Notes: generated from the letters alone by a model not told the origin. A DNA stretch of 40,846 bases from Alphaproteobacteria bacterium MarineAlpha10_Bin2 (GCA_002937555.1 PTKB01000001.1:1-40846), one strand, 5' to 3'; positions 9,234 through 16,494 are shown, numbered from the stretch's first letter. Numbers and translations are program-made.

Positions 9234-9665
9234 ATGGCCCATTCGACGACGACGGTAGAGGAATTTCCGGAGCCCGGATCCGAACTTGCGATCAGTGTCG
9301 GCGCGATCGCCGAGAAGCTGTTGCAAACCATTCGCGACAAAGGGGACCGTACGGATTCCGATCAACGTGGCCTGTTAGAGCGCGCCCTCGCGGTGGCGAC
9401 CGAGGCCGAACAGCGTTTGGCCGAGCAGAGCCGGCGCATTGCCTTGTTGGAAATGCTGACGCTGACCGATGAGGTCACCAGCCTAATGAACCGACATGAT
9501 GCTGTTGATGAAAACCCTATGTATGTCTTCAAGGCGGACACGAAATACAAAGAGAATATTGAATATGAGGTTTGGTTGGAATTGCTAAAACGGCAGGACA
9601 AACAGGACAAACGGATTATGAGCAAACTTATGAACCGGCGTATTGGAAAAATGCCGCGTGGGTGA
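9234..9665 (+). CDS. Interrupted GGDEF protein, N-terminal fragment plus insert-encoded tail
   Basis: Predicted 143-residue product. Residues 1-87 look native: an N-terminal region rich in Ala/Glu/Gln with a coiled-coil-like stretch (about 45-80), ending LTLTDEVTSLMNR, which is the first alpha-helix of a GGDEF domain. From residue 88 the sequence leaves the family. Codons 88-143 come from the AT-rich insert, are Lys/Glu/Asp-rich, and stop at 9665. The rest of the GGDEF domain resumes at 9849 in the same frame, exactly 378 bases (126 codons) away. The start is well supported by AGGAG at 9221-9225. As it stands this fragment lacks the active site and is probably not functional unless the parts act together. 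Confidence 0.7.
   Translation: MAHSTTTVEEFPEPGSELAISVGAIAEKLLQTIRDKGDRTDSDQRGLLERALAVATEAEQRLAEQSRRIALLEMLTLTDEVTSLMNRHDAVDENPMYVFKADTKYKENIEYEVWLELLKRQDKQDKRIMSKLMNRRIGKMPRG
9471..9494 (+). repeat. Imperfect direct repeat, left copy flanking the insert
   Basis: This 24-base stretch encodes EVTSLMNR and matches 18 of 24 bases of the right copy at 9849-9872 (ELTGLMNR). The left copy departs from the GGDEF-family consensus (V for L, S for G) and uses AT-richer codons. The right copy keeps the consensus. Confidence 0.65.
9594..9611 (+). repeat. Two perfect tandem copies of CAGGACAAA
   Basis: Copies at 9594-9602 and 9603-9611, inside the insert. In the frame of the upstream fragment they encode QDKQDK. 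Confidence 0.85.
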
Positions 9666-9779
9666 GGGCTAAAATCCAAAAGATGTTGAAAACCTACAAC
9701 TGCAATAAGGTGTCTTTGAGAAATACCGAAGGTAGGGGCTGAAAACTGACGCCAAATCGGTTGCACTTCCCGCAAAAAT

Positions 9780-9815
9780 CTACCAATTCACCTACCAACA
9801 GACCTACCAACAACA
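9780..9815 (+). repeat. Three tandem 12-mers beginning CTACCAA
   Basis: Copies at 9780, 9792 and 9804 (CTACCAATTCAC, CTACCAACAGAC, CTACCAACAACA), followed by a run of AAT units. They are iteron-like in form, but too few and too short to call an origin. Confidence 0.75.
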
Positions 9816-9842
9816 ATAATAATACCCATAAAATCAAATAGA

Positions 9843-9848
9843 TATAAT
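9843..9848 (+). promoter_or_regulatory. Perfect TATAAT -10 box at the right end of the insert
   Basis: TATAAT lies 15 bases upstream of the ATG at 9864. No good -35 hexamer sits 16-18 bases upstream. It could drive the downstream GGDEF fragment, but it may be a chance match in AT-rich DNA. Confidence 0.3.
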
Positions 9849-9872
9849 GAACTCACCGGACTGATGAACCGG
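9849..9872 (+). repeat. Imperfect direct repeat, right copy flanking the insert
   Basis: Encodes ELTGLMNR, the consensus start of a GGDEF domain. It pairs with 9471-9494 (18 of 24 identical) and is in the same reading frame. Confidence 0.65.
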
Positions 9873-10364
9873 CGCGGCTTCGACCGCGAGCTCAGGCGCG
9901 CCTTGGCCAACGCCCGGCGCTACGACGAATGCGGCGTGCTCACGCTGATCGACCTCGATGATTTCAAAACCATCAATGATGTCTATGGCCATCTGGCCGG
10001 CGACCGGGTGCTGCGTACCATCGGCCAACTGTTGCAATTGCAAATCCGCGAAAACGACAGCGTGGCACGCATCGGCGGCGATGAGTTCGCCATTCTTCTC
10101 GCCAAATGTAGCGGTGAGATGGGAATCAGCCGGGCCGAAGAGATCGAACGGGTGCTCAATGAGCATTTTGTCAATTTTGGCGGTGCCGCGATCCCGGTAC
10201 GCGGCAGCGTCGGCATCACCAAATTCGACAAACGTGACGATAGCGAAAGCATCATCGCCCGCGCCGACCAGGCGATGTACCAGAAAAAACATGAGAACGC
10301 GCGCGAGCGTGCGCGCAGCGGCCATACGCTGTTGCTCGCGCCGCATGCAGGTGAATCCGACTAA
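9864..10364 (+). CDS. GGDEF diguanylate cyclase domain, 3' part of interrupted gene
   Basis: Predicted 166 residues from ATG 9864, covering essentially the whole catalytic GGDEF domain: MNRRGFDREL, metal-binding D30 in LTLIDLDDFKTIND, YGHLAGDRVL, RxxD inhibitory site R62-D65, GGDEF at 71-75, and the tail RADQAMYQKK. All residues for making c-di-GMP from GTP are visible. The N-terminal partner half (9234-9494) is separated by the insert. The ancestral protein would have had about 250 residues. If translated from 9864 it lacks the dimerising N-terminal helix; an internal TATAAT sits just upstream. Activity is possible but uncertain. Confidence 0.8.
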   Translation: MNRRGFDRELRRALANARRYDECGVLTLIDLDDFKTINDVYGHLAGDRVLRTIGQLLQLQIRENDSVARIGGDEFAILLAKCSGEMGISRAEEIERVLNEHFVNFGGAAIPVRGSVGITKFDKRDDSESIIARADQAMYQKKHENARERARSGHTLLLAPHAGESD

Positions 10365-10537
10365 CCGCCCCTCTCGGCCCGCTTCAAGCAATTTCGCCAC
10401 CTTCGGCGCGGTGCATCAGCGCCGCGCCGAAGCTGTTGCCCCGGACTGACGCGCAAAGTGGCGTCGGCGGGCGCGAGAAGCTATTCTCCCGGCGGCGCAC
10501 GCCACTCAGATCAATATTCTTAGGGGAGATCATCATC

Positions 10538-11005
10538 ATGTCCGGTCGAGTAGACGCACGCCTGGCCGAATTGGCCATCGAGCTGCCGGAGCCGCCGGCG
10601 CCGGTCGCCGCCTATGTGCCGTTTGTACAGACCGGAAATCTCGTCTTCATTTCCGGACAGGTGTCGTTTTTGGGCGCAGACGATTCATTGGCTGGCAAAG
10701 TCGGCGCCGATCTTACGCCCGAACAAGGCCAACAGGCGGCGCGCAACTCGGCGCTCAACATGCTGGCCCATTTAAAGAGCGCCTGCGGCGGCGATCTCGA
10801 CCGCGTAACGCGCTGCGTGAGTTTGCGCATCTATGTCGCCAGTGCGCCGGATTTCACCGGCCAGCCCGCTGTCGGCAACGGCGCGTCTGATCTTGTCGGC
10901 GAGATTTTCGGCGATGCCGGCAAACACGCGCGCGCCGCCGTCGGCGTCACGGCGCTGCCGCTCAACTGCGCGGTGGAAGTGGAATCGGTCTGGGAAATAG
11001 ATTGA
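10538..11005 (+). CDS. RidA/YjgF family protein
   Basis: Predicted 155-residue protein of the RidA family (Rid deaminases hydrolyse reactive enamine/imine intermediates in the cytoplasm). Recognisable are PFVQTGNLVFISGQV, the helix EQGQQAARNSALNMLAHLK, LDRVTRCVSLRIYVAS and the C-terminal HARAAVGVTALPLNCAVEVE. The latter replaces the canonical arginine motif RxxVxVxxLPxxxxVEIE with ARAAVGVTALP, keeping the Arg. It belongs to the longer, divergent subgroup often annotated as Rid family hydrolase. ATG 10538 follows GGGGAG. It is 19 bases upstream of the ThDP enzyme, suggesting cotranscription. Confidence 0.88.
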   Translation: MSGRVDARLAELAIELPEPPAPVAAYVPFVQTGNLVFISGQVSFLGADDSLAGKVGADLTPEQGQQAARNSALNMLAHLKSACGGDLDRVTRCVSLRIYVASAPDFTGQPAVGNGASDLVGEIFGDAGKHARAAVGVTALPLNCAVEVESVWEID

Positions 11006-11024
11006 GCAGGCCAGGGAACGAGCC

Positions 11025-12677
11025 ATGACCACAGCTTTCACCGGCGGCGAGGCGCTCGTCGAGACTCTCATCGGCCACGGCATTGATACGGCTTTTTGCC
11101 TGCCGGGCGAAAGCTATCTCGGCGCCCTCGAATCGCTGCGCGCCCATCAGAATGAGATTCGCCTCGTCGTCACGCGGCACGAATCGGGCGCGAGCTTCGC
11201 CGCGTGCGCCCATGCGCGCATGACCAACAAGCCGGGCATTGCGTTCGTCTCGCGCGGGCCCGGCGCCTCGAACGCCGCCATCGGCGTGCACACGGCGAAA
11301 CAGGATTCGACGCCGATGGTGCTGTTCGTCGGCCAGGTGCCGACCCACCAGATTGGCCGCGAGGCGTTTCAGGAGGTCGATTACCACATCATGTACGGCC
11401 CGCTCGCCAAGGGCGTGATGCAGGCGCTGTTGCCGGGAGAAGTGGCGGACATCACCCAGCGCGCGCTCACTCTGGCGATGGATGGGCGGCCCGGGCCGGT
11501 TGTTGTCGTCCTGCCCGAGAACGTCACCACCAGCGAATGCAAGAACAAGGAAATTCCTGCGCCGGAGCCGCGCCCGGCCTATAAAGCGGAAAGCGACGCC
11601 ATCGCCCGCGCCGCTGAAATGATTGATAAGGCGAGCCATCCGATCGTGATCGGCGGCGAAATGGTGAATTTCGAGGCCGCCAACGACGCGCTCGAAAATT
11701 TTCTCGAAGCCTCCGGCGCCGGCCTCTGTGCCGCCTTCCGCCGCCAGGGCGTGATCCCGACCGACCACCCCGCCTGCCTCGGCCATTTCGGCCTGGCATT
11801 GGCGCCCTATCAAAAGGAGATGTGGGAAGAGGTCGATCTTGTGATCGCCGCCGGCACCCGGCTCGATGCCGCCACCACCATGGATTTCGAGCTTGTAAGC
11901 CGGGAACAGGTTCTTATTCACATTTATCCCGATAGCGCGGTGCTCAGTGTCAACGCGCCGGACGTGGCGCTAAAGTCCGATTGCGGCGCGGCCCTGGAAG
12001 CGCTGAGCAAAGCCCTCACCACGCCGCCGCCGGAAGCCCGCCTGGCGTGGCGGCGCGCCCAGCGCGAGAAATACGAAGCCTGGGCCATACCGCCCAATGG
12101 CGAGGCTCTCGGCGCCGTCGATATGAACCGGGTCATGGCCACCCTCGGGGCGAAACTGCCCGATGATTGCACGGTGACCAACGACGCCGGCAATTTCGCT
12201 ACTTGGCTGCACCGGTTTCTGCCGTTCAAACACCGCCAGGCGCAGGCCGGTCCCGCCGCCGGCGCCATGGGCTTCGCCGTTCCCGGCGCGCTCGGCGCTC
12301 AGCTTGCCAGGCCGGGTAAAACCGTTGTCGCCCTGGTCGGCGATGGCGGGTTCCTCATGACCGGGCAGGAATTGGTCACCGCCGTCGAACAGAATCTGCC
12401 GATCAAGGTGATTGTTTGCGACAACAGCGCTTACGGCACCATTGCCATGCACCAGGTGCGCCGTTTCGGCAGCGAAAACCAATATGGCGTGAACCTGAAA
12501 AGTCCGGATTTTGCCGCGGCGGCACGCGCCTGGGGCGTCGAAGCTTGGAGCGTCACCCAGACCGATCAATTCGCGCCGGCGCTCGACGCGGCACTCGCCC
12601 ATGGCGGGCCGGCGCTGATCCATCTGAAAACGGATTTACGCGATTTGGCCGCTTCGGGGCTGAAACTCGAACCATAG
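11025..12677 (+). CDS. Thiamine diphosphate-dependent enzyme, acetolactate synthase-like
   Basis: Predicted 550-residue three-domain ThDP enzyme. The N-terminal pyrimidine-binding domain has E53 in TRHESGASFA, the conserved cofactor-activating Glu, and SRGPGASNAAIG. The middle domain (about 200-340) follows. The C-terminal domain has the ThDP motif starting GDGGFLMTGQE and ending CDNSAYG (about 438-467). The family includes acetolactate synthase, sulfoacetaldehyde acetyltransferase, oxalyl-CoA decarboxylase and benzoylformate decarboxylase. No IlvN-type regulatory subunit gene is adjacent, so biosynthetic acetolactate synthase is less likely. Substrate unassigned. It lies in a run with the RidA-like gene (upstream) and FemAB-like gene (17 bases downstream). 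Confidence 0.85.
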   Translation: MTTAFTGGEALVETLIGHGIDTAFCLPGESYLGALESLRAHQNEIRLVVTRHESGASFAACAHARMTNKPGIAFVSRGPGASNAAIGVHTAKQDSTPMVLFVGQVPTHQIGREAFQEVDYHIMYGPLAKGVMQALLPGEVADITQRALTLAMDGRPGPVVVVLPENVTTSECKNKEIPAPEPRPAYKAESDAIARAAEMIDKASHPIVIGGEMVNFEAANDALENFLEASGAGLCAAFRRQGVIPTDHPACLGHFGLALAPYQKEMWEEVDLVIAAGTRLDAATTMDFELVSREQVLIHIYPDSAVLSVNAPDVALKSDCGAALEALSKALTTPPPEARLAWRRAQREKYEAWAIPPNGEALGAVDMNRVMATLGAKLPDDCTVTNDAGNFATWLHRFLPFKHRQAQAGPAAGAMGFAVPGALGAQLARPGKTVVALVGDGGFLMTGQELVTAVEQNLPIKVIVCDNSAYGTIAMHQVRRFGSENQYGVNLKSPDFAAAARAWGVEAWSVTQTDQFAPALDAALAHGGPALIHLKTDLRDLAASGLKLEP

Positions 12678-12694
12678 GGGTTAATATATAACCT

Positions 12695-13885
12695 ATGGCA
12701 CTCGAAGAAGCCGGGCGCGGGACCGATCTCGAAGCGCATATATTGACTTCGCTCGGCGACGTCGCAGCGGACGCGTGGGACGCCTGTGTGCCCGGCCAGC
12801 ATCCTTTCGTGCGTCACGCCTTCCTCTCGGCCCTGGAGGAAAGCGGCTCGGCCACCGCCGAGACCGGCTGGCTGGGCCAACATGTGGTTCTGAAAGACGG
12901 CGGCGGAACGGTTATCGGCGCTGTTCCGATGTATCTCAAGAACCACTCGCACGGCGAATATGTGTTCGACCATGGCTGGGCCGACGCGTTCGAGCGCGCC
13001 GGCGGGCGCTATTATCCGAAAATGCAGGTGGCGGTGCCGTTCACGCCCGCGACTGGCCCGCGCCTCCTGCTCCGCATCGGCGCCGCGGCGGACGAAGAAG
13101 AGGCCAGGGTACTTCAGGGCGCCCTGCTCTCAGCCTGCATTCAATGCTCGGATAAGATCGGCGCCTCTTCGCTCCACATCACCTTTCCGGACGAAGAGGA
13201 AGCCGAACTCATGCAGGAGGCCGGCCTGTTGCTGCGCACCGGCATGCAGTTTCACTGGGAGAATGACGGCTATGACAGTTTCGATGATTTTCTAGCATCC
13301 CTGGCTTCGCGCAAACGCAAGCAAATCCGGCGCGAACGGCGCGAGGCGCTGGCCGAGGGCTTAACCGTCCTCGCGCTTTCCGGCGAAGATATTCAGGAGC
13401 GTCATTGGGATGCTTTCTTCCACTTCTACCAAGAAACCAGCAGCCGCAAATGGGGCGTGCCCTATCTGACGCGCGAGTTTTTCAGCCTGCTCGGGCAAAA
13501 CATGGGCGAACAGGTTGTGTTGATGATTGCCGAAAATGCCGGGCAGCCGATAGCCGGCGCCCTCAACCTGATGAGCGGTGATACCCTTTACGGCCGCAAT
13601 TGGGGCGCCGTGGAATATCACAAATTCCTCCATTTCGAGCTCTGTTATTATCAGGCCATCGACTATGCCATCGCGCATGGGCTGAAACGCGTGGAAGCAG
13701 GCGCGCAGGGCGAACACAAGCTGTTGCGCGGCTATTTGCCGTGTCCCACCTACAGCGCCCATTGGATCGCCAATCCTTCATTCCGCGGCGCCATCGAGGA
13801 CTATCTCGAGCGCGAGACGCGACAAGTGGATTGGGAAATCGAGGCACTCGGCACGCACAGCCCGTTTCGCAAAACCGCGCCATGA
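12695..13885 (+). CDS. FemAB-like GNAT acyltransferase (DUF482 type)
   Basis: Predicted 396-residue cytoplasmic protein of the DUF482/peptidogalycan family with two GNAT-like lobes. Landmarks are HPFVRHAFLSALEESGSA near the N-terminus, FDHGWADAFERAGGRYYPKM, PFTPATGPRLL, the basic patch SRKRKQIRRERREAL (about 208-222), GRNWGAVEYHKFLHFELCYY and VEAGAQGEHKLLRGY. These are the usual family signatures. The real acceptor is unknown; FemAB relatives add amino acids to peptidoglycan precursors. It starts 17 bases after the ThDP gene and ends 13 bases before the next gene, so the four genes at 10.5-14.5 kb look like one operon. Confidence 0.85.
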   Translation: MALEEAGRGTDLEAHILTSLGDVAADAWDACVPGQHPFVRHAFLSALEESGSATAETGWLGQHVVLKDGGGTVIGAVPMYLKNHSHGEYVFDHGWADAFERAGGRYYPKMQVAVPFTPATGPRLLLRIGAAADEEEARVLQGALLSACIQCSDKIGASSLHITFPDEEEAELMQEAGLLLRTGMQFHWENDGYDSFDDFLASLASRKRKQIRRERREALAEGLTVLALSGEDIQERHWDAFFHFYQETSSRKWGVPYLTREFFSLLGQNMGEQVVLMIAENAGQPIAGALNLMSGDTLYGRNWGAVEYHKFLHFELCYYQAIDYAIAHGLKRVEAGAQGEHKLLRGYLPCPTYSAHWIANPSFRGAIEDYLERETRQVDWEIEALGTHSPFRKTAP

Positions 13886-13898
13886 AATCGGACGGAAA

Positions 13899-14471
13899 AT
13901 GCGGTCGACATCATTGAACGCCTATATCCGCGCCCATCCCAAGCGTTTCAAGCTGTTGGCGGGCGCGGCGATTGTCGCCGCCATCGCCATTCTCATACCG
14001 GGAAAATCAATCGGTGAGGTGCCCTTTGCCGAAGAAGTCGGCAGTCTCGTGCACCATTACGACCGGCGCACGCCGACCCTCGCTTCGAGCGGCGCCATCG
14101 ACGAAAGCGCCTATGGCCGCCTCAGCCAGTTAGGCGTCGTGTCGGTGCTCGATTTGCGCGTGCCGGAGGAAGGTATTGAGGAAGAACGCCTCGACGTCGA
14201 AGCACGCGGCATGCGCTATTTCAACGTTCCGATGGGCTATGCCGTGCCGACAGAGGCGGAAATCGCCGCCTTCGCGCGCATCGTCGAGGACGAAAATAAT
14301 TTGCCGCTCTTGTTCCACGGCATCTTCGCCAACCGAGCCGGCTCCATGTGGGCGCTCTACCGAGCGCATCGTGGCATGGCGCCCGAACAGGCCTATGAAG
14401 AGGGCCGCACCGCCGGCCTCAAGGGTGTGCGCGCCAGGGCGGTGCGCGAAGCGCTTGGCCTAGAGGATTAA
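13899..14471 (+). CDS. Membrane-anchored phosphatase-fold protein lacking catalytic Cys
   Basis: Predicted 190 residues. One N-terminal membrane segment (about 18-34, LLAGAAIVAAIAILIP) would place the rest in the periplasm. The remainder has the fold of small dual-specificity or DUF442-like phosphatases: VVSVLDLRVPEEG, GMRYFNVPMG, and the loop LLFHGIFANRAGSMWALYR. In active relatives this loop reads HC-x4-R, for example HCASGNR. Here the nucleophile position is G141 (codon GGC), while H140 and R146 are kept. Other helices (GMAPEQAYEEGRTAGLKG) fit the family. I infer a pseudophosphatase that may bind phospho-ligands. Cotranscription with the FemAB-like gene is likely. Confidence 0.72.
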   Translation: MRSTSLNAYIRAHPKRFKLLAGAAIVAAIAILIPGKSIGEVPFAEEVGSLVHHYDRRTPTLASSGAIDESAYGRLSQLGVVSVLDLRVPEEGIEEERLDVEARGMRYFNVPMGYAVPTEAEIAAFARIVEDENNLPLLFHGIFANRAGSMWALYRAHRGMAPEQAYEEGRTAGLKGVRARAVREALGLED

Positions 14472-14480
14472 TTTACCCGG

Positions 14481-15332
14481 TCACCCGGTAGCGTAGCTGC
14501 CGCCCATGAAGGCGCGCCAGAGGGTGCGGGGCTGGTCGCTGGTGTAGCCGCCGGTCGCCGAGTGCATGGAGGCGCGGCCGTCGAACAGAGTGACATCTCC
14601 GGCCCGCCATTTGTGGCGATAAGTGAAGCGCGCATCGGTGGCGTGGGCGTAAAGCTCGGTGAGCAGCTCGATGCCCGCCGCCGCATCCAACTCGACGATG
14701 CGCCGGGTAAATCCCGGATTGACGAAGAGCGCCTCACGGCCGGTCTCGGGATGGCGTTGGACCACCGGATGAATGGCGTCCGGTACTTTGGCGCGCTGCG
14801 CTTCCGTGAGCGCAACCTTGGCGTCGGCGCCGGAGCCGCTCATGATGTTGTGCACCGCCGTCAACCCGGCGATACGCGCCCGCATCGCCGCGGACAAACT
14901 GACATAGGCGGCATACATATCGCAGAACAGGGTGTCACCGCCGCTTTGGGGCACTTCGACCGCATACAGCATCGAGACATCGGCCGGGTCCGCCAGATAG
15001 GACAGGTCGGAATGCCAATAACTCCCTGCCGTCTGCGCCGTGGTGCGGCCCTTGCCGCTTTCCACCACGTTCGAAATGATGCACAGATCCGGCTCCTCAG
15101 GATGGTGGTACTGATCGAGGATGTGGCGTGTGATCGGACCGAAGCGGCGGCAGAAATCGGCCAGTTGGCCGGGCGTCAAATGTTGCCCGGGGAAAACCAG
15201 CAAAATATGCTCAAGCAACGCCCCGCGCAGCGCCTCCGCGTCTTCTTGCGTCAGCGAACGGGCAAGATCGAGCCCGTGAATTTCCGCCGCCAATGCGGCG
15301 CCGGTGGGTTCAACCGTAAATGTCACGCCCAT
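14481..15332 (-). CDS. TauD/TfdA family Fe(II)/2-oxoglutarate dioxygenase
   Basis: Predicted 283-residue oxygenase. The iron-binding facial triad is visible: H107 and D109 in GSYWHSDLSY, and H257 in DGRASMHSATGG. A C-terminal Arg for 2-oxoglutarate lies in DQPRTLWRAFMGG. The N-terminal PTGAALAAEIHGLDLA is typical for this family. Members hydroxylate taurine, aryloxyalkanoates and other small organic acids, which then decay. The substrate cannot be told. Its start overlaps the stop of the upstream CaiB-type gene by ten bases, so the two are translationally coupled and probably act on one pathway. Confidence 0.88.
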   Translation of the reverse strand: MGVTFTVEPTGAALAAEIHGLDLARSLTQEDAEALRGALLEHILLVFPGQHLTPGQLADFCRRFGPITRHILDQYHHPEEPDLCIISNVVESGKGRTTAQTAGSYWHSDLSYLADPADVSMLYAVEVPQSGGDTLFCDMYAAYVSLSAAMRARIAGLTAVHNIMSGSGADAKVALTEAQRAKVPDAIHPVVQRHPETGREALFVNPGFTRRIVELDAAAGIELLTELYAHATDARFTYRHKWRAGDVTLFDGRASMHSATGGYTSDQPRTLWRAFMGGSYATG

Positions 15333-16450
15333 TCCTCGATCACGTCCGCCGCCGTCCGATAGCGCACCGGTGCGCGCGATTCGGGCGGCTTGCCGTCGAC
15401 CCAGGCGGGATAGAGCACTTCGAAGAACGGATCGGCGCCATCGTCGTGGCGCTTGACCATGCCGCGCGCCTGGATTTGCGGATGCTCGGCCATCTCTGCC
15501 ATTTCATGGACGCGCTCGAAACAGCAATCAACGGCGGCGAACTGCGCTTCCCATTCGGCCATGGTTTTTTCCGCGATCAGCGCCGTCACTTCGGCGATCA
15601 GACCGCTCTGAGGCGTCGCCTCCCATTGCCGCGCGTGCCATTCGGGCCGCCCGACCGTATCGCAAAACGCCCGCCAGAATTTCTCTTCGACCGCGCCCAG
15701 GGTCATGAAGCGGCCATCTTTTGTGCGGTAGATATTGTAAAACGCGGTGCCGCCGTTGAGATAGATATTGGCGCGGCTGATGTCGAAGCCGGGGCGGACC
15801 ATGCCGGTCAGCGTCCACATCTGCCACGGGATGACCGCCTCGGCGATGCTGGTGTCGATGAAGCAGCCCTGGCCCGTGCCTCCCTGCCTGTCGCGCCCCA
15901 TCAGACCGCCGACAATGGCGAGCGCCGCCTGGATGCCGCTCGAGTAGTCGGCGACTTGCGGAAAGCCAATCACCGGAGCTTCGGTGGTGCCGGAGGTCAC
16001 CAGCCCACCCATCAGCGCCATGTAATTGAGGTCATGGCCAGCGCGTTCGCGATAGGGCCCGGTTTGCCCCCAGCCGGACAGGGCGCAATAAACCAAGCGC
16101 GGATTTATCTCCCGGATACGCGCCTCGCCGAATCCCAAACGCTCCATGACGCCCGGGCGATAGGATTCGAGCATCGCATCGGCGCCGGTGATCAGGCGTT
16201 CCAGATCGGCTTTGCCGGCGTCGCTCTTGAGATCGATCTCGACCACGCTTTTCGAGCCGTTGACCACTTTGTACCAGGCGGAAATGCCGTCCGCGTCGGG
16301 CGGGCCGAAGCGCCGCATGGGCTCGCCGCCCACTGGCTCGACACGCACCACCTCGGCTCCCATATCGGCAAGCAGAAGCGTGGCATAGGGTCCCGGAACA
16401 TATTGGCTGAGGTCGAGAACTCGCAAGCCGTCGAGAAATGAAAAGGACAC
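15323..16450 (-). CDS. CaiB/BaiF class III CoA-transferase family, AMACR-like
   Basis: Predicted 375-residue enzyme of the class III CoA-transferase/racemase family. It opens LDGLRVLDLSQYVPGPYAT, has GAEVVRVEPVGGEPMR, NPRLVYCALSGWGQTGPY and the key motif GHDLNY (H139, D140), with a second Asp D168 in VADYSSG. The His plus the Asp 29 residues later match the catalytic pair of alpha-methylacyl-CoA racemases. Pure CoA-transferases use one Asp. A racemase-type reaction is therefore a real alternative to CoA transfer. The gene overlaps the dioxygenase gene downstream, suggesting a two-step catabolic unit. Confidence 0.88.
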   Translation of the reverse strand: MSFSFLDGLRVLDLSQYVPGPYATLLLADMGAEVVRVEPVGGEPMRRFGPPDADGISAWYKVVNGSKSVVEIDLKSDAGKADLERLITGADAMLESYRPGVMERLGFGEARIREINPRLVYCALSGWGQTGPYRERAGHDLNYMALMGGLVTSGTTEAPVIGFPQVADYSSGIQAALAIVGGLMGRDRQGGTGQGCFIDTSIAEAVIPWQMWTLTGMVRPGFDISRANIYLNGGTAFYNIYRTKDGRFMTLGAVEEKFWRAFCDTVGRPEWHARQWEATPQSGLIAEVTALIAEKTMAEWEAQFAAVDCCFERVHEMAEMAEHPQIQARGMVKRHDDGADPFFEVLYPAWVDGKPPESRAPVRYRTAADVIEEWA

Positions 16451-16494
16451 GGATCAGCTCCCTGTAGCGATACTATTCGCCGCCACAGGAAACT

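Larger units (their letters stand above)
9495..9848. other. AT-rich insert splitting the GGDEF gene
   Basis: About 354 bases of composition unlike the surroundings: 22 of 60 G+C at 9541-9600 and 19 of 60 at 9781-9840, against 40 of 60 at 9901-9960. It carries an 18-base tandem 9-mer repeat, a triple 12-mer repeat and a third copy of the CTxATGAACCGGCG motif (9627-9640). In another frame it contains a second protein-like stretch (for example TDYEQTYEPAYWKNAAWVRA) ending at a TGA near 9742. No transposase, integrase or clear terminal inverted repeats are visible. It could be a remnant of a small mobile element, a filler insertion, or an assembly artefact. Confidence 0.6.

Noticed and set aside
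9780..9815. Possible CRISPR array or replication origin
   Set aside because: Only three directly abutting 12-mers without spacers, no cas genes, no DnaA boxes or rep gene nearby.
9495..9848. Intein, group I or group II intron
   Set aside because: Too short, contains an in-frame stop, and lacks intein motifs, a reverse transcriptase or recognisable intron core or boundary motifs.
15320..16441. Long open frame (373 codons) on the plus strand opposite the CaiB-type gene
   Set aside because: It is an antisense shadow of a well-recognised family gene in GC-rich DNA; its translation matches no family I recognise and is Arg/His/Ala-rich.
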